From contig FR880230.1 of the NCBI GenBank assembly GCA_000435195.1, positions 973 to 14,133 of the forward strand: 13,161 nucleotides of DNA. The letters run 5' to 3'. Under the pieces are notes generated by a model. The model was not told the DNA's origin and did no database searches. It saw nothing but the letters and a program-made list of their open reading frames with translations. The stretch is from Clostridium sp. CAG:169. Lineage in GTDB: Bacteria; Bacillota; Clostridia; Oscillospirales; Ruminococcaceae. This document shows positions 1 to 6,875 of this stretch, piece after piece. A program made the position numbers and the translations under genes. Each line of letters opens with the position of its first letter. The first letter of the stretch is position 1.

Positions 1-638
1 AGGAATCCTGCCAGCGCAGTCAAACCCACCTCCGGCAGCAGGAAGAAGAGGTTATAAATCAGCGAATACAACACATACAGGGTTTTGCCCGGGAACATAT
101 CCACCAAAGTCTGTCCCCATGCGAAGAAGCCTTCCTGGGTAAAGAACCACTCGCCCCAGATACCAAAGAAGATAGCGCCCGAAATAACGTGGGCAACATA
201 CCGCAGCAGACCTGCCAGCAGGATGCCGCACACCAGAGCCAGCGGCTTGTTTTTGATTTTGTCACGGAAGATGCCGCCGATACCCAGCACCGTAAACGCA
301 ATGATGTAATCCAGCAGGAAGATGCCAAACGCTGCCAGCAGCGGGCTGCCCGAGAAGAAGCCGCCGTTGAAAACACCGTTCTCTACACCCAGCGCCGCTG
401 CGCTGAAGGTACCCTCTGCGATGCCCTGGATACCCTGAATCAGGCTGAAGGCAAAGGCGGTCGCAAATCCCCATTTCACTCCATAGCGGTAGGAGACCAG
501 AATCACCGGCAGCATACAGCAGGCGGTGATGGAGCCGCCGAACGGCAGACGGAACAGGATGATGAAGGAAAGGATGGTGGACAGCGCAATCATCAGCGCA
601 CTTTCCACCAGACGTTTGGTTTTAAAGGATGATGTCAT
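1..638 (-). CDS. thiT: Thiamine ECF transporter substrate-binding component ThiT (3' end outside window)
   Basis: The minus-strand reading frame gives 212 codons from ATG at 638 and is still open at the left edge. ThiT is the membrane S-component that binds thiamine and works with a shared energy-coupling (EcfT/EcfA) module. The protein is hydrophobic with about six membrane segments. It shows family hallmarks: GGSITACCMLPVILVSYRYG near residues 38-57, RYVAHVISGAIFFGIW in the fourth quarter, and a late YNLFFLLPE motif. The family is usually about 180-220 residues, so little is missing. The start is fixed by AGGAGG at 647-652, seven to eight bases upstream. The identification is strongly supported by the TPP riboswitch in the leader, which implies repression when thiamine pyrophosphate is plentiful. 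No EcfA/EcfT genes are in view, as expected for a group II ECF system whose module is encoded elsewhere. Confidence 0.93.
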   Translation of the reverse strand, partial: MTSSFKTKRLVESALMIALSTILSFIILFRLPFGGSITACCMLPVILVSYRYGVKWGFATAFAFSLIQGIQGIAEGTFSAAALGVENGVFNGGFFSGSPLLAAFGIFLLDYIIAFTVLGIGGIFRDKIKNKPLALVCGILLAGLLRYVAHVISGAIFFGIWGEWFFTQEGFFAWGQTLVDMFPGKTLYVLYSLIYNLFFLLPEVGLTALAGF

Positions 639-653
639 AAAAATTGCCTCCTC

Positions 654-687
654 AAAATAAAAAATGCCGCACCGGATGATGTGCGAC
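654..687 (-). terminator. Leader terminator of thiT (expression platform of the TPP riboswitch)
   Basis: On the minus strand a 7-bp stem (687-681 with 672-666, one G-T pair, 8-base loop) is followed by a T-rich run ATTTTTTATTTT just before the AGGAGG of thiT. Its place between riboswitch and gene suggests transcriptional attenuation. The loop side, CATCATCCGG (681-672), can pair with CCGGATAATG (737-728) of the riboswitch core over 9 of 10 positions, giving a candidate antiterminator. Confidence 0.72.
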
Positions 688-711
688 AGACAGAAAGCAA
701 ATCCTATTGAC

Positions 712-801
712 AGAATCCCTCCGCCGGCATTATCCGGATCAGGTCACAGGGTTAAAGGACCGATTTATCCTTCTCTCAGCCGCTGCGTGCAGCACCCCTT
801 C
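712..801 (-). promoter_or_regulatory. TPP (THI-box) riboswitch
   Basis: Read on the minus strand, the leader carries the conserved THI elements in order: AGGGGTGCTGC, then GGCTGAGAGAAGG, then ACCCTGTGACCTGATCCGG, then GGATAATGCCGGCGGAGGGA. These match the pyrimidine-sensing arm (CUGAGA), the pyrophosphate-sensing arm and the closing P1 stem of the thiamine pyrophosphate aptamer. The P3 arm is short (GCTGC/GCAGC). It lies between the promoter at 815-843 and thiT and is expected to turn the gene off when TPP is bound. Confidence 0.97.
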
Positions 802-814
802 TTTTTTCGACCTT

Positions 815-843
815 AGTGTAACAGAGTTTCCTGCCTTTGTCAA
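815..843 (-). promoter_or_regulatory. Promoter of thiT
   Basis: The minus strand has a perfect -35 TTGACA (843-838), a 17-base spacer and a -10 TACACT (820-815, 4 of 6 matches). Transcription should start near 808, a few bases upstream of the TPP riboswitch, giving a leader of about 170 nt. Confidence 0.8.
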
Positions 844-900
844 GTTTTACAAAATGTAAAACTGACGATTTTGCCAGAAAAATTTCATTTATCCGGCATA

Positions 901-951
901 ATTGCAGGAATTTGGCATTTTTCCTGCAATTTTCCTTGATTTTTGCAAGGA
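901..951. repeat. Two adjacent inverted repeats at the MurR/RpiR-gene promoter, candidate operator
   Basis: A perfect 10-bp inverted repeat, ATTGCAGGAA (901-910) and TTCCTGCAAT (921-930), lies just upstream of the -35 box. A second one, TCCTTG (933-938) and CAAGGA (946-951), overlaps the -35 box and spacer. The arms resemble each other (TTGCAGGA, TTGCAAGGA). This is a plausible binding site for the regulator encoded downstream or for another factor (inference). The first repeat is followed by TTTT, so a weak terminator is the alternative, but no plus-strand gene lies upstream. Confidence 0.5.
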
Positions 952-964
952 TTCACGTTACAAT
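936..964 (+). promoter_or_regulatory. Promoter of the MurR/RpiR-flavoprotein operon
   Basis: TTGATT (936-941), a 17-base spacer and TACAAT (959-964). Predicted start near 971 gives a leader of about 115 nt. The -35 box is embedded in an inverted repeat. Confidence 0.6.
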
Positions 965-1087
965 AAAATAAATCGTATTAAATCACAACGAAATATTTGT
1001 TTCTGTATAGATCCGAGCATCACCCAGCCGGAATCAAGATTCTTCAACCACTTTTTTAAACGAATAGCAAGTAAGGAGAGTGCCGTG

Positions 1088-1969
1088 ATGAACACAGATT
1101 TTCTCAGTCAGATCGAAGCGCGCCTGCCTGAGTTTTCCAAAGCGCAGAAGCTGATTGCCCGCTACATCCTCGACCACTATGAAAAAGCTGCCTTTATGAC
1201 CGCCTCCCGCTTAGGAGCCACCGTTGGGGTCAGCGAATCCACCGTCGTCCGCTTTGCCTCCGAGGTCGGCTGCGACGGTTATCCGCAGCTGCAAAAGGGC
1301 TTGCAGGAAATCATCCGCAACCGCCTGACCTCGGTACAGCGCATGGAAATCACCAACGACCAGATTGGGCGCAACAACGTTGCCTCCAAGGTGCTTTCAA
1401 TGGACATCGAGCGCATCAAGCACACCATGGAGGAGTTGGACACCCAGCAGTTTGACCTGGCGGTGCAGAAGATCATCCATTCCCGCCGCATCTATATCAT
1501 CGGCGTACGAAGCGCAGCTTCCCTGGCAGGATTTTTGCAGTTTTATTTTAACCACATCTTTGACAACGTCCACCTGATCAATACCACCAGCACCAGCGAG
1601 ATGTTTGAGCAGCTGTTCCGCATCAGCGAGCAGGACGTGCTGATTCCTATCAGCTTCCCGCGCTACTCTCAGCGCACCCTCAAGGCTGCCAAATATGCGC
1701 GCAACAAGGGCGCCGACGTCATTGCGCTGACCGACTGTGCCGCCTCTCCGCTGGCATCGGTGGCAAACATCAGCCTGCTTGCCCGCAGTGATATGGCATC
1801 CTTTGTGGACTCTCTGGTGGCTCCGCTGAGCCTGCTCAACGCCCTTGTGGTGGCGGTCGGCTTGGAAAAACAGGCGGAAATCAGCCACACCTATGCACAA
1901 TTAGAACACATCTGGGACGAATACAACGTCTATGAAAAAACGGAGGAAGAAAATACCGATGCCCAATAA
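1088..1969 (+). CDS. MurR/RpiR-family transcriptional regulator (HTH + SIS)
   Basis: A 293-residue protein with the standard two-domain layout. An N-terminal HTH_6 domain (about 1-77) has a recognition region near 44-65 (TVGVSESTVVRFASEVGC). A sugar-isomerase (SIS) domain (about 123-260) has GVRSAASLA at 139-147 and ISFPRYSQRT at 188-197. Family members sense phosphosugars or other small phosphorylated ligands through the SIS domain and usually repress, sometimes activate, nearby genes. The effector cannot be read from the sequence. ATG at 1088 is chosen because AAGGAG at 1074-1078 lies 9 bases upstream; an adjacent in-frame GTG at 1085 is an alternative. The frame is open further upstream, but that part covers the promoter and inverted repeats and lacks the family start. 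The gene overlaps the next by 11 bases, so the two are probably co-translated. The acidic tail (about 283-293) is not part of either domain. Confidence 0.9.
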   Translation: MNTDFLSQIEARLPEFSKAQKLIARYILDHYEKAAFMTASRLGATVGVSESTVVRFASEVGCDGYPQLQKGLQEIIRNRLTSVQRMEITNDQIGRNNVASKVLSMDIERIKHTMEELDTQQFDLAVQKIIHSRRIYIIGVRSAASLAGFLQFYFNHIFDNVHLINTTSTSEMFEQLFRISEQDVLIPISFPRYSQRTLKAAKYARNKGADVIALTDCAASPLASVANISLLARSDMASFVDSLVAPLSLLNALVVAVGLEKQAEISHTYAQLEHIWDEYNVYEKTEEENTDAQ

Positions 1970-3203
1970 TTGCGATACCCTGATTATCGGCGCAGGAGCT
2001 GCCGGACTGATGGCTGCCATCCAGTGCGCACAGCGCGGACAGTCTGTTACTCTGCTGGAAAAGATGGACCGCCCCGGGCACAAGCTGCTGATTACCGGAA
2101 AAGGTCGCTGCAACGTCACCAACTGCTGCACTATCGAAGAATTCATGCCCAATGTGCTGAGCAACCCGCGCTTTTTGTACAGCTGTCTAAATGCTCTGAA
2201 CCCGTATGAAGTGATGGGCTTCTTTGAAGAATGCGGTGTTCCGCTCAAGGTCGAGCGAGGCGAGCGGGTCTTTCCTGTGTCCGACCGCTCGGCAGACATT
2301 GTGCAAGCGCTGGTGGACAAAGCCCATCAACTGGGCTGTCGGCTGGTCCACGGCTGTGCCGACGCGCTGCTCATCGGCGAAGAACGGGTGGAGGGTGTGT
2401 CGCTGACCGACGGACAAAAGCTGTATGCCCATTCGGTCATCGTGGCGACCGGCGGCAAAAGCTACCCCGCTACCGGCTCCACCGGCGATGGATACCGCCT
2501 TGCCAAACAGGCAGGTCATCGGGTGACGCCGCTTCGTCCTTCCTTGATTCCTCTGGTCTGCAAGGAAAAATACTGCCGGGATATGATGGGACTTTCCTTA
2601 AAGAACGTCACCCTCAAGGTGACCGACCGCTCCAGCGGCAAGGTCGTCTTTGAGGAGCTGGGCGAAATGCTGTTCACCCACTTTGGCGTGTCCGGTCCGC
2701 TGGTGCTCAGTGCCAGCTGTCACATGAAGCCGGACAAAACCGGCAGTCTGGAGAGCTACCGCCTCTCCATCGACCTGAAACCGGGATTGAGCCACAGCCA
2801 GCTGGACGCACGCATCCTGCGGGATTTTGAGCAGTTCATCAACAAGGATTTCATCAATTCCCTCGGTCAGCTGCTGCCGCGCAAAGCCATTCAGCCGGTC
2901 GCTATCCTCAGCGGCATCCCGTTTGAAACCAAAATCAACCAGATTACCCGCGAGCAGCGCACCCGACTGGTGGAGGTCATCAAAGCGCTGCCCGTCACCC
3001 CACTGTCTTTCCGACCGATTGAAGAAGCCATCGTCACCGCAGGCGGTGTGGACGTCTCACAGGTCAATCCCAAGACGATGGAGTCCAAGCTGCTGCCCGG
3101 TCTTTACTTTGCCGGCGAGGTGCTGGACGTGGACGGCTACACCGGCGGCTTCAATCTGCAAATTGCCTTCTCCACCGCCTTCGCTGCCGGAAACCACTGC
3201 TGA
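1959..3203 (+). CDS. BaiN/HI0933-like FAD-dependent oxidoreductase
   Basis: A 414-residue flavoprotein of the HI0933-like/BaiN (YhiN, RdsA) family. Hallmarks are the dinucleotide-binding GAGAAG at 11-16, the acidic strand end LLEKMD at 32-37, the signature GKGRCNVTN at 47-55, TGGKSYPATGSTGDGY at 164-179, and the C-terminal FAD-contacting GLYFAGEVLDVDGYTGGF at 381-398 followed by NLQIAFSTAFAAG. Length is normal for the family. BaiN itself has been linked to bile-acid 7-dehydroxylation in Clostridium scindens, but most homologues have no proven substrate, so no reaction is assigned. ATG at 1959 is preferred over the in-frame ATG at 1932: GGAGGAAG (1942-1949) lies upstream of it, and the shorter form begins just before the FAD strand as in relatives. 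The start lies inside the end of the regulator gene. A terminator follows at 3222. Confidence 0.88.
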   Translation: MPNNCDTLIIGAGAAGLMAAIQCAQRGQSVTLLEKMDRPGHKLLITGKGRCNVTNCCTIEEFMPNVLSNPRFLYSCLNALNPYEVMGFFEECGVPLKVERGERVFPVSDRSADIVQALVDKAHQLGCRLVHGCADALLIGEERVEGVSLTDGQKLYAHSVIVATGGKSYPATGSTGDGYRLAKQAGHRVTPLRPSLIPLVCKEKYCRDMMGLSLKNVTLKVTDRSSGKVVFEELGEMLFTHFGVSGPLVLSASCHMKPDKTGSLESYRLSIDLKPGLSHSQLDARILRDFEQFINKDFINSLGQLLPRKAIQPVAILSGIPFETKINQITREQRTRLVEVIKALPVTPLSFRPIEEAIVTAGGVDVSQVNPKTMESKLLPGLYFAGEVLDVDGYTGGFNLQIAFSTAFAAGNHC

Positions 3204-3221
3204 TTTTTCATAAAACCACCC

Positions 3222-3258
3222 AATGCTCCCTGTTTTTTTCATGCCGGGAGCATTTTTC
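3222..3258 (+). terminator. Terminator of the MurR/RpiR-flavoprotein operon
   Basis: A perfect 9-bp stem, AATGCTCCC (3222-3230) with GGGAGCATT (3246-3254), loop of 15 bases, followed by TTTTTCTTTGCTTTT. Confidence 0.85.
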
Positions 3259-3329
3259 TTTGCTTTTCTGCGTTTTTACAAGGCGCACACCGGTATTTTG
3301 TGAAAAAACAATCAGAATCTTTCAACCTA

Positions 3330-3345
3330 TACAAAGCCCTTTGTA
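3330..3345. repeat. 16-bp palindrome upstream of the eutH-like gene
   Basis: TACAAAG CC CTTTGTA: two perfect 7-base half-sites around a 2-base centre, about 140 bases upstream of the eutH-like start and 65 bases upstream of the likely promoter. There is no T-tract, so it looks more like a protein-binding site than a terminator. The binding protein is unknown. The remainder of 3259-3410 is A/T-rich with no gene seen. Confidence 0.4.
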
Positions 3346-3410
3346 GCCGTTTATATCGAATTTGGGAAAAAAGTAGGAAAAGCACTGTCCTTTGGTAAAA
3401 ACATTTAAAA

Positions 3411-3439
3411 TTGCTCTTGTATTTTCAACAAAATATGCT
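3411..3439 (+). promoter_or_regulatory. Possible promoter of the eutH-like-GNAT operon
   Basis: TTGCTC (3411-3416), 17-base spacer, TATGCT (3434-3439). An alternative reading is TTGTAT (3417-3422) with an extended -10 TGC-TAATAT (3437-3444). Both are only moderate matches, but the A/T-rich stretch directly upstream of the ribosome binding site is the natural place for the promoter. Confidence 0.4.
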
Positions 3440-3484
3440 AATATAGTATCTGCTTAACTCTCTTTTGAAAGGTGTGCTTCTGCT

Positions 3485-4591
3485 ATGAACCTTCCAATCG
3501 CCATTCTGCTGCTCTGTGCCATGCTGGGTCTTGTGGACAAGATACTGGGCAACCGCATGGGGCTGGGCGAAGAATTTGACCGCGGATTGACCATGATGGG
3601 CTCTCTTGCCCTGACCATGTCCGGCATCTACTGCTTTTCTGTCATGCTGGGTCGCTGGCTTGCTGTCTGGCTGCAAGGGGTATCACTGCCCTTTGACCCA
3701 ACTTTGCTGGTCAGCAGTGTGCTTGCCACCGACATGGGCGCCTACTCCATCGCACAGACCATCTGCACCAGTCCTGCACAGCTGATTTTCTCGGGCGTGA
3801 TTCTTGCCTCCACCTTAGGCTCCACCATCTCCTTCTCACTGCCGATTGCGCTGGGCAGCGTGCCTGCCAAGGACTCCAAAACGCTGATGACCGGCATGGT
3901 CTACGGCATTATTGCAACACCGGCTGCTCTGCTGATCGGCGGTCTGATGGCAGGCATGACCGGCAAAGAGCTGTTGTCCAGCCTGCTTCCGGTTACACTG
4001 ATCTGTGTCCTGATTGCCCTTTCCATCTTCTTTGGCGGCGAGCGCACCGTCGGCGTCTTTCAAGTGATGGGGCGCGGTATCAATCTGCTGGCGATTGTTC
4101 TGTTTGCACTGGTGCTGGTACAGGTCTTTTTTGACTCCCCTTCGGTGCAGTTTGTAGACCCCGCTCTGATTGGCGAGGTGCTCACCATCGTCTTTAAGAT
4201 TTCGGTGGTAGTCTGCGGCTCCTTCATCCTCTCCAACCTGATTTTGCGTTACTTCATGCACCCCATCCTTTCGCTTGCCCGCCTGATCCATGTCAATGAA
4301 TTTGCCATCATCGGGCTGCTGCTCAACCTGATCAACTCGGTTTCCATGTTCTCGGTGTTTGGCAAGATGGACCGCCGTGGTCAGCTGATGAACGCCGCTG
4401 CTGCGGTCACCTCCGGCTTCGTATTCGGTGGTCAGCTGGCATTCGTTTCCTCGGTCAACAACGATGCGGTACTCGCCTTCATCCTCTCCAAATTGTTGGC
4501 TGGTGTGCTGTCGATTTTCATTGCGATTCTCCTTTCTCCACCGTATGACCCGGAGATGGCGCAGGGAGGTGAAGCTGATGCTGCCTGTTGA
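3485..4591 (+). CDS. eutH: EutH-like ethanolamine permease
   Basis: A 368-residue integral membrane protein with about ten to eleven hydrophobic segments. It matches the EutH family through the N-terminal pattern NRMGLGEEFDRGLTMMGSLA (23-42) with the following LTMSGIY, and through VLATDMGAYSIAQ (79-91), which carries the family's conserved aspartate-methionine-glycine motif. EutH takes ethanolamine up across the cytoplasmic membrane, which matters mainly when little neutral ethanolamine can diffuse in. Enteric EutH is about 408 residues; this one is somewhat shorter but complete. AAAGGTG (3468-3474) serves as ribosome binding site. The gene overlaps the following acetyltransferase-like gene by 14 bases. 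No ethanolamine ammonia-lyase, microcompartment shell or EutVW genes are in the window, so it is an orphan transporter here. It may serve a eut locus elsewhere or move a related amino-alcohol (inference). Confidence 0.82.
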   Translation: MNLPIAILLLCAMLGLVDKILGNRMGLGEEFDRGLTMMGSLALTMSGIYCFSVMLGRWLAVWLQGVSLPFDPTLLVSSVLATDMGAYSIAQTICTSPAQLIFSGVILASTLGSTISFSLPIALGSVPAKDSKTLMTGMVYGIIATPAALLIGGLMAGMTGKELLSSLLPVTLICVLIALSIFFGGERTVGVFQVMGRGINLLAIVLFALVLVQVFFDSPSVQFVDPALIGEVLTIVFKISVVVCGSFILSNLILRYFMHPILSLARLIHVNEFAIIGLLLNLINSVSMFSVFGKMDRRGQLMNAAAAVTSGFVFGGQLAFVSSVNNDAVLAFILSKLLAGVLSIFIAILLSPPYDPEMAQGGEADAAC

Positions 4592-5153
4592 GACCCTCAC
4601 CTTCACCAAAGAGCAGCGCACCCTGCCGTGTAAAATCGTGCGGATGCAGCAGGATGACCTGGACATCATCTTAAACTACCAGCAGAAGCTGTGTGATACT
4701 TTGCAGGATGCGGACATTTTCGTCCCGCTGTCCCGACAGGAATGGCAATATCTGCTCGACCACGGCTTTGCTCTGGCGGTGCTGCCGGAAAACCCACCTG
4801 CCCACACCGATTCGATTGCCTATCTGATTGGCTGTCTCTATCCTGCCGATACGGAAAACCTGGGACCCGATGCAGGTTTAAGCGGCGAGCAGCTGCTGCA
4901 CACTGCCAATCTGGAGATTGCGATGGCTTCTCCCGACTGGCGCGGCTGGCATATGCACAGCCGGATGTGTCAGCGGTGTGTCCAGCTGCTTTCGCAGGAC
5001 GGGCGCACCCGCTATGTGCTGGCAACTGCCAGTCCCAGAAACCTGCCCAGTGTGCGGGCGCTTGAGTCGGCTGGATTGCAGACGGTACTTATCAAGGAAA
5101 AATATGGCGATAAGCTGCGCTGCATTATGCTGAAACGCCTTTCATCATGCTGA
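4578..5153 (+). CDS. GNAT-like N-acetyltransferase, coupled to eutH
   Basis: A 191-residue soluble protein starting inside the 3' end of the eutH-like gene (14-base overlap), with GGGAGGTG at 4564-4571 as ribosome binding site. The C-terminal half reads like a GNAT fold: ANLEIAMASPDWRGWHMHSRM (about 110-130) in the place of the acyl-CoA pyrophosphate loop and helix, RTRYVLATASPRNLPSVRAL (143-162) in the place of the strand-turn-helix that usually has Asn before a helix, then ESAGL and a last strand. The canonical R/Q-x-x-G-x-G/A loop is poorly kept (R122-G123-W124-H125-M126-H127), so acetyl-CoA binding is plausible but not proven. The substrate is unknown; coupling to a permease suggests it acts on the transported amine or a product of it (inference). 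The last codons fall in a 20-base tandem duplication that creates the present stop. Confidence 0.65.
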   Translation: MLPVETLTFTKEQRTLPCKIVRMQQDDLDIILNYQQKLCDTLQDADIFVPLSRQEWQYLLDHGFALAVLPENPPAHTDSIAYLIGCLYPADTENLGPDAGLSGEQLLHTANLEIAMASPDWRGWHMHSRMCQRCVQLLSQDGRTRYVLATASPRNLPSVRALESAGLQTVLIKEKYGDKLRCIMLKRLSSC

Positions 5154-5163
5154 AACATCTTTC
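5124..5163 (+). repeat. 20-bp imperfect tandem duplication spanning the GNAT stop codon
   Basis: ATTATGCTGAAACGCCTTTC (5124-5143) is followed directly by ATCATGCTGAAACATCTTTC (5144-5163), 17 of 20 identical. As 20 is not a multiple of three, the second copy is read in another frame and supplies the TGA at 5151-5153. The frame that continues copy 2 as copy 1 is read stays open to a TAA near 5243. Confidence 0.75.
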
Positions 5164-5246
5164 AGAGGCTAAAATCCCCTTCAGGCTGTTCCGTTATATT
5201 TTTCTAATGGTATGTCCTATTGCTTTTATTTCCATTTGTAATTAAG

Positions 5247-5284
5247 AAAAACAGGCGGTTCCTTTCTTTGGACCGCCTGTTTTC
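5247..5284 (+). terminator. Terminator of the eutH-like-GNAT operon
   Basis: Perfect 9-bp stem ACAGGCGGT (5251-5259) and ACCGCCTGT (5272-5280), loop of 12 bases, A-run before and TTT after, so it may work in both directions. Confidence 0.85.
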
Positions 5285-5325
5285 TCTGTGTTTACTTTTT
5301 TGATTCTTTTCTCTCGGCTTTTTAT

Positions 5326-5369
5326 TATCATAAAAGTTTGTTAAAGTTTTTACTTTATTTTTTATGATA
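5326..5369. repeat. A/T-rich inverted repeat upstream of the MATE promoter
   Basis: TATCATAAAA (5326-5335) and TTTTATGATA (5360-5369) form a perfect 10-bp inverted repeat with a 24-base gap, ending 27 bases upstream of the -35 box. It could be a binding site for a regulator of the efflux gene, or a chance pairing in an A/T-rich stretch. No gene is seen between 5164 and 5461. Confidence 0.4.
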
Positions 5370-5396
5370 CAAAAATGAATTTCTTTCTATTTTTTC

Positions 5397-5425
5397 TTTA
5401 CAAACCGTCTTTCTTTTCGTATAAT
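5397..5425 (+). promoter_or_regulatory. Promoter of the MATE gene
   Basis: TTTACA (5397-5402), 17-base spacer, perfect TATAAT (5420-5425). Predicted start near 5432 gives a 30-base leader that carries AGGAGGT (5448-5454) before the ATG at 5462. Confidence 0.85.
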
Positions 5426-5461
5426 GGGGATATGGATTCTAATTTTTAGGAGGTCTTTTTT

Positions 5462-6859
5462 ATGTCACAGCCTTCCCATGTTGTTTCTGGAAAAAGCCAC
5501 CTTGGCATCCTGATGATGCTGGCGTGGCCGGCTATTCTGGAACAGCTGCTTCTAACCCTAGTCCGTTATGTCGATACCGCGATGGTCGGCTCGCTGGGAG
5601 CCAACGCCACCGCCGCGGTTGCCATCAATGCCTCTCCAACCTGGCTAATCAGCAGCATCCTGAGCGCCATCGGTGTTGGCTACTCCGTTCAGGTTGCCCA
5701 CTCGATCGGTGCAAAGGACAAGCAGGCTACCGCGCGCATTGTGCGTCAGGCGCTGCTGGCAGTGCTGTTCATGGGCATCTCCATCATGCTCATCTGCCTG
5801 TTAATTGCGCCGTATTTGCCCAAGTGGATGGGTGCGCAGCCGGATGTCCTGCCGGATGCCGTGCGTTACCTCCAAATCTATGTGCTTTCCCTGCCGTTCC
5901 AGTGCGGCTCCTACACCTTCTCTGCCGTTCTGCGGTGCATGGGAGATACCAAGACCCCACTGATTCTCAACACGGCTGCCAACCTGCTCAACGTCGTGCT
6001 CAACTTCTTCCTGATTTTCCCAACTCGACCCACCGAGCTGTTTGGAATATCCTTCACCGTCCCGGGTGCAGGATGGGGCGTTGCCGGCGCTGCGATTGCG
6101 ACCACCATCTCCACCGCCATCACCGGTCTGGGCATCTCCTATACTGCCCTGTTCCGCAAGCCGGACTGCCGCATCTCGCTGCACGACAGCTTTAAGCCCG
6201 ACCGAGAGATCATCCATCGTGCGCTGGAGCTGGGAGTTCCGACCGCTTTGGAGCACGCCACCGTCAGTGCCGGTCAGATTGTCGTCACCCGCATCAACGC
6301 TACGCTGGGCACCGTTGCGCTGGCTGCCGACCACGTCGCAGTCACCGCCGAGGGCTTGAGCTATATGCCGGCAGACGGCATCTCCTACGCTGCCACAGCG
6401 CTGGTTGGACAGTCTTACGGCGCACAGGAATTTGAGGATGCCCACCGCTTCGGTAAATTGTCCGGTTTGACTGGTCTTGCCTTTTCCACCGTCATGGGTG
6501 TCATGCTCTTTATCTTTGCTACCCCGCTTGCCAGCATCTTCTCCTCCGACCCTGCGGTCATCGAGCTTGCTGCCCAGATGCTGCGCATCGTTGCCATTGC
6601 CGAGCCACTGTTCGGCGTTGCGATTGTCATGTCCGGTGCCCTGCGTGGTCTGGGCGACACCCGCTTCCCGCTTGTCATCTCGCTGATTGGTATGTGGGGT
6701 GTCCGCTGTGTACTGGCTCCTACACTGGTCTTTGGATTTAAGATGGGTCTTGCCGGTTCCTGGATTGCAATGGTCTGCGACCTGTGCGTCCGCGGTCTGC
6801 TGTGCGCACTGCGCTTCAAACGCTTCACTCCACAGTATCTGGCAGAAAATCACCGCTGA
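5462..6859 (+). CDS. MATE-family multidrug/cation efflux transporter
   Basis: A 465-residue membrane protein with about twelve transmembrane segments in two homologous halves. It exports drugs or other organic cations in exchange for Na+ or H+. Family marks include AWPAILEQLLLTLVRYVDTA at 21-40, followed by MVGSLG. The twin repeat elements VLRCMGDTKTPL (about 156-167) and ALRGLGDTRFPL (about 393-404) occupy matching places in the two halves and show the internal duplication. The second half opens with GVPTALEHATVSAGQIVVTR near 258. Length is normal for MATE proteins. The start is clear: strong promoter, AGGAGGT seven bases upstream. It stands alone between its own promoter and terminator. Substrate and coupling ion cannot be read from the sequence. 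An A/T-rich inverted repeat upstream is a possible control site. Confidence 0.92.
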   Translation: MSQPSHVVSGKSHLGILMMLAWPAILEQLLLTLVRYVDTAMVGSLGANATAAVAINASPTWLISSILSAIGVGYSVQVAHSIGAKDKQATARIVRQALLAVLFMGISIMLICLLIAPYLPKWMGAQPDVLPDAVRYLQIYVLSLPFQCGSYTFSAVLRCMGDTKTPLILNTAANLLNVVLNFFLIFPTRPTELFGISFTVPGAGWGVAGAAIATTISTAITGLGISYTALFRKPDCRISLHDSFKPDREIIHRALELGVPTALEHATVSAGQIVVTRINATLGTVALAADHVAVTAEGLSYMPADGISYAATALVGQSYGAQEFEDAHRFGKLSGLTGLAFSTVMGVMLFIFATPLASIFSSDPAVIELAAQMLRIVAIAEPLFGVAIVMSGALRGLGDTRFPLVISLIGMWGVRCVLAPTLVFGFKMGLAGSWIAMVCDLCVRGLLCALRFKRFTPQYLAENHR

Positions 6860-6875
6860 GGGCTTCTGCCCTTTT

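Noticed and set aside
902..1087. Longer N-terminus for the MurR/RpiR regulator, using a start near 902
   Set aside because: The extension covers the promoter and the inverted repeats, has no ribosome binding site, and precedes the normal family start.
3346..3484. EutVW-type antiterminator hairpins before the eutH-like gene
   Set aside because: I could not find the paired small hairpins or a terminator directly before the gene.
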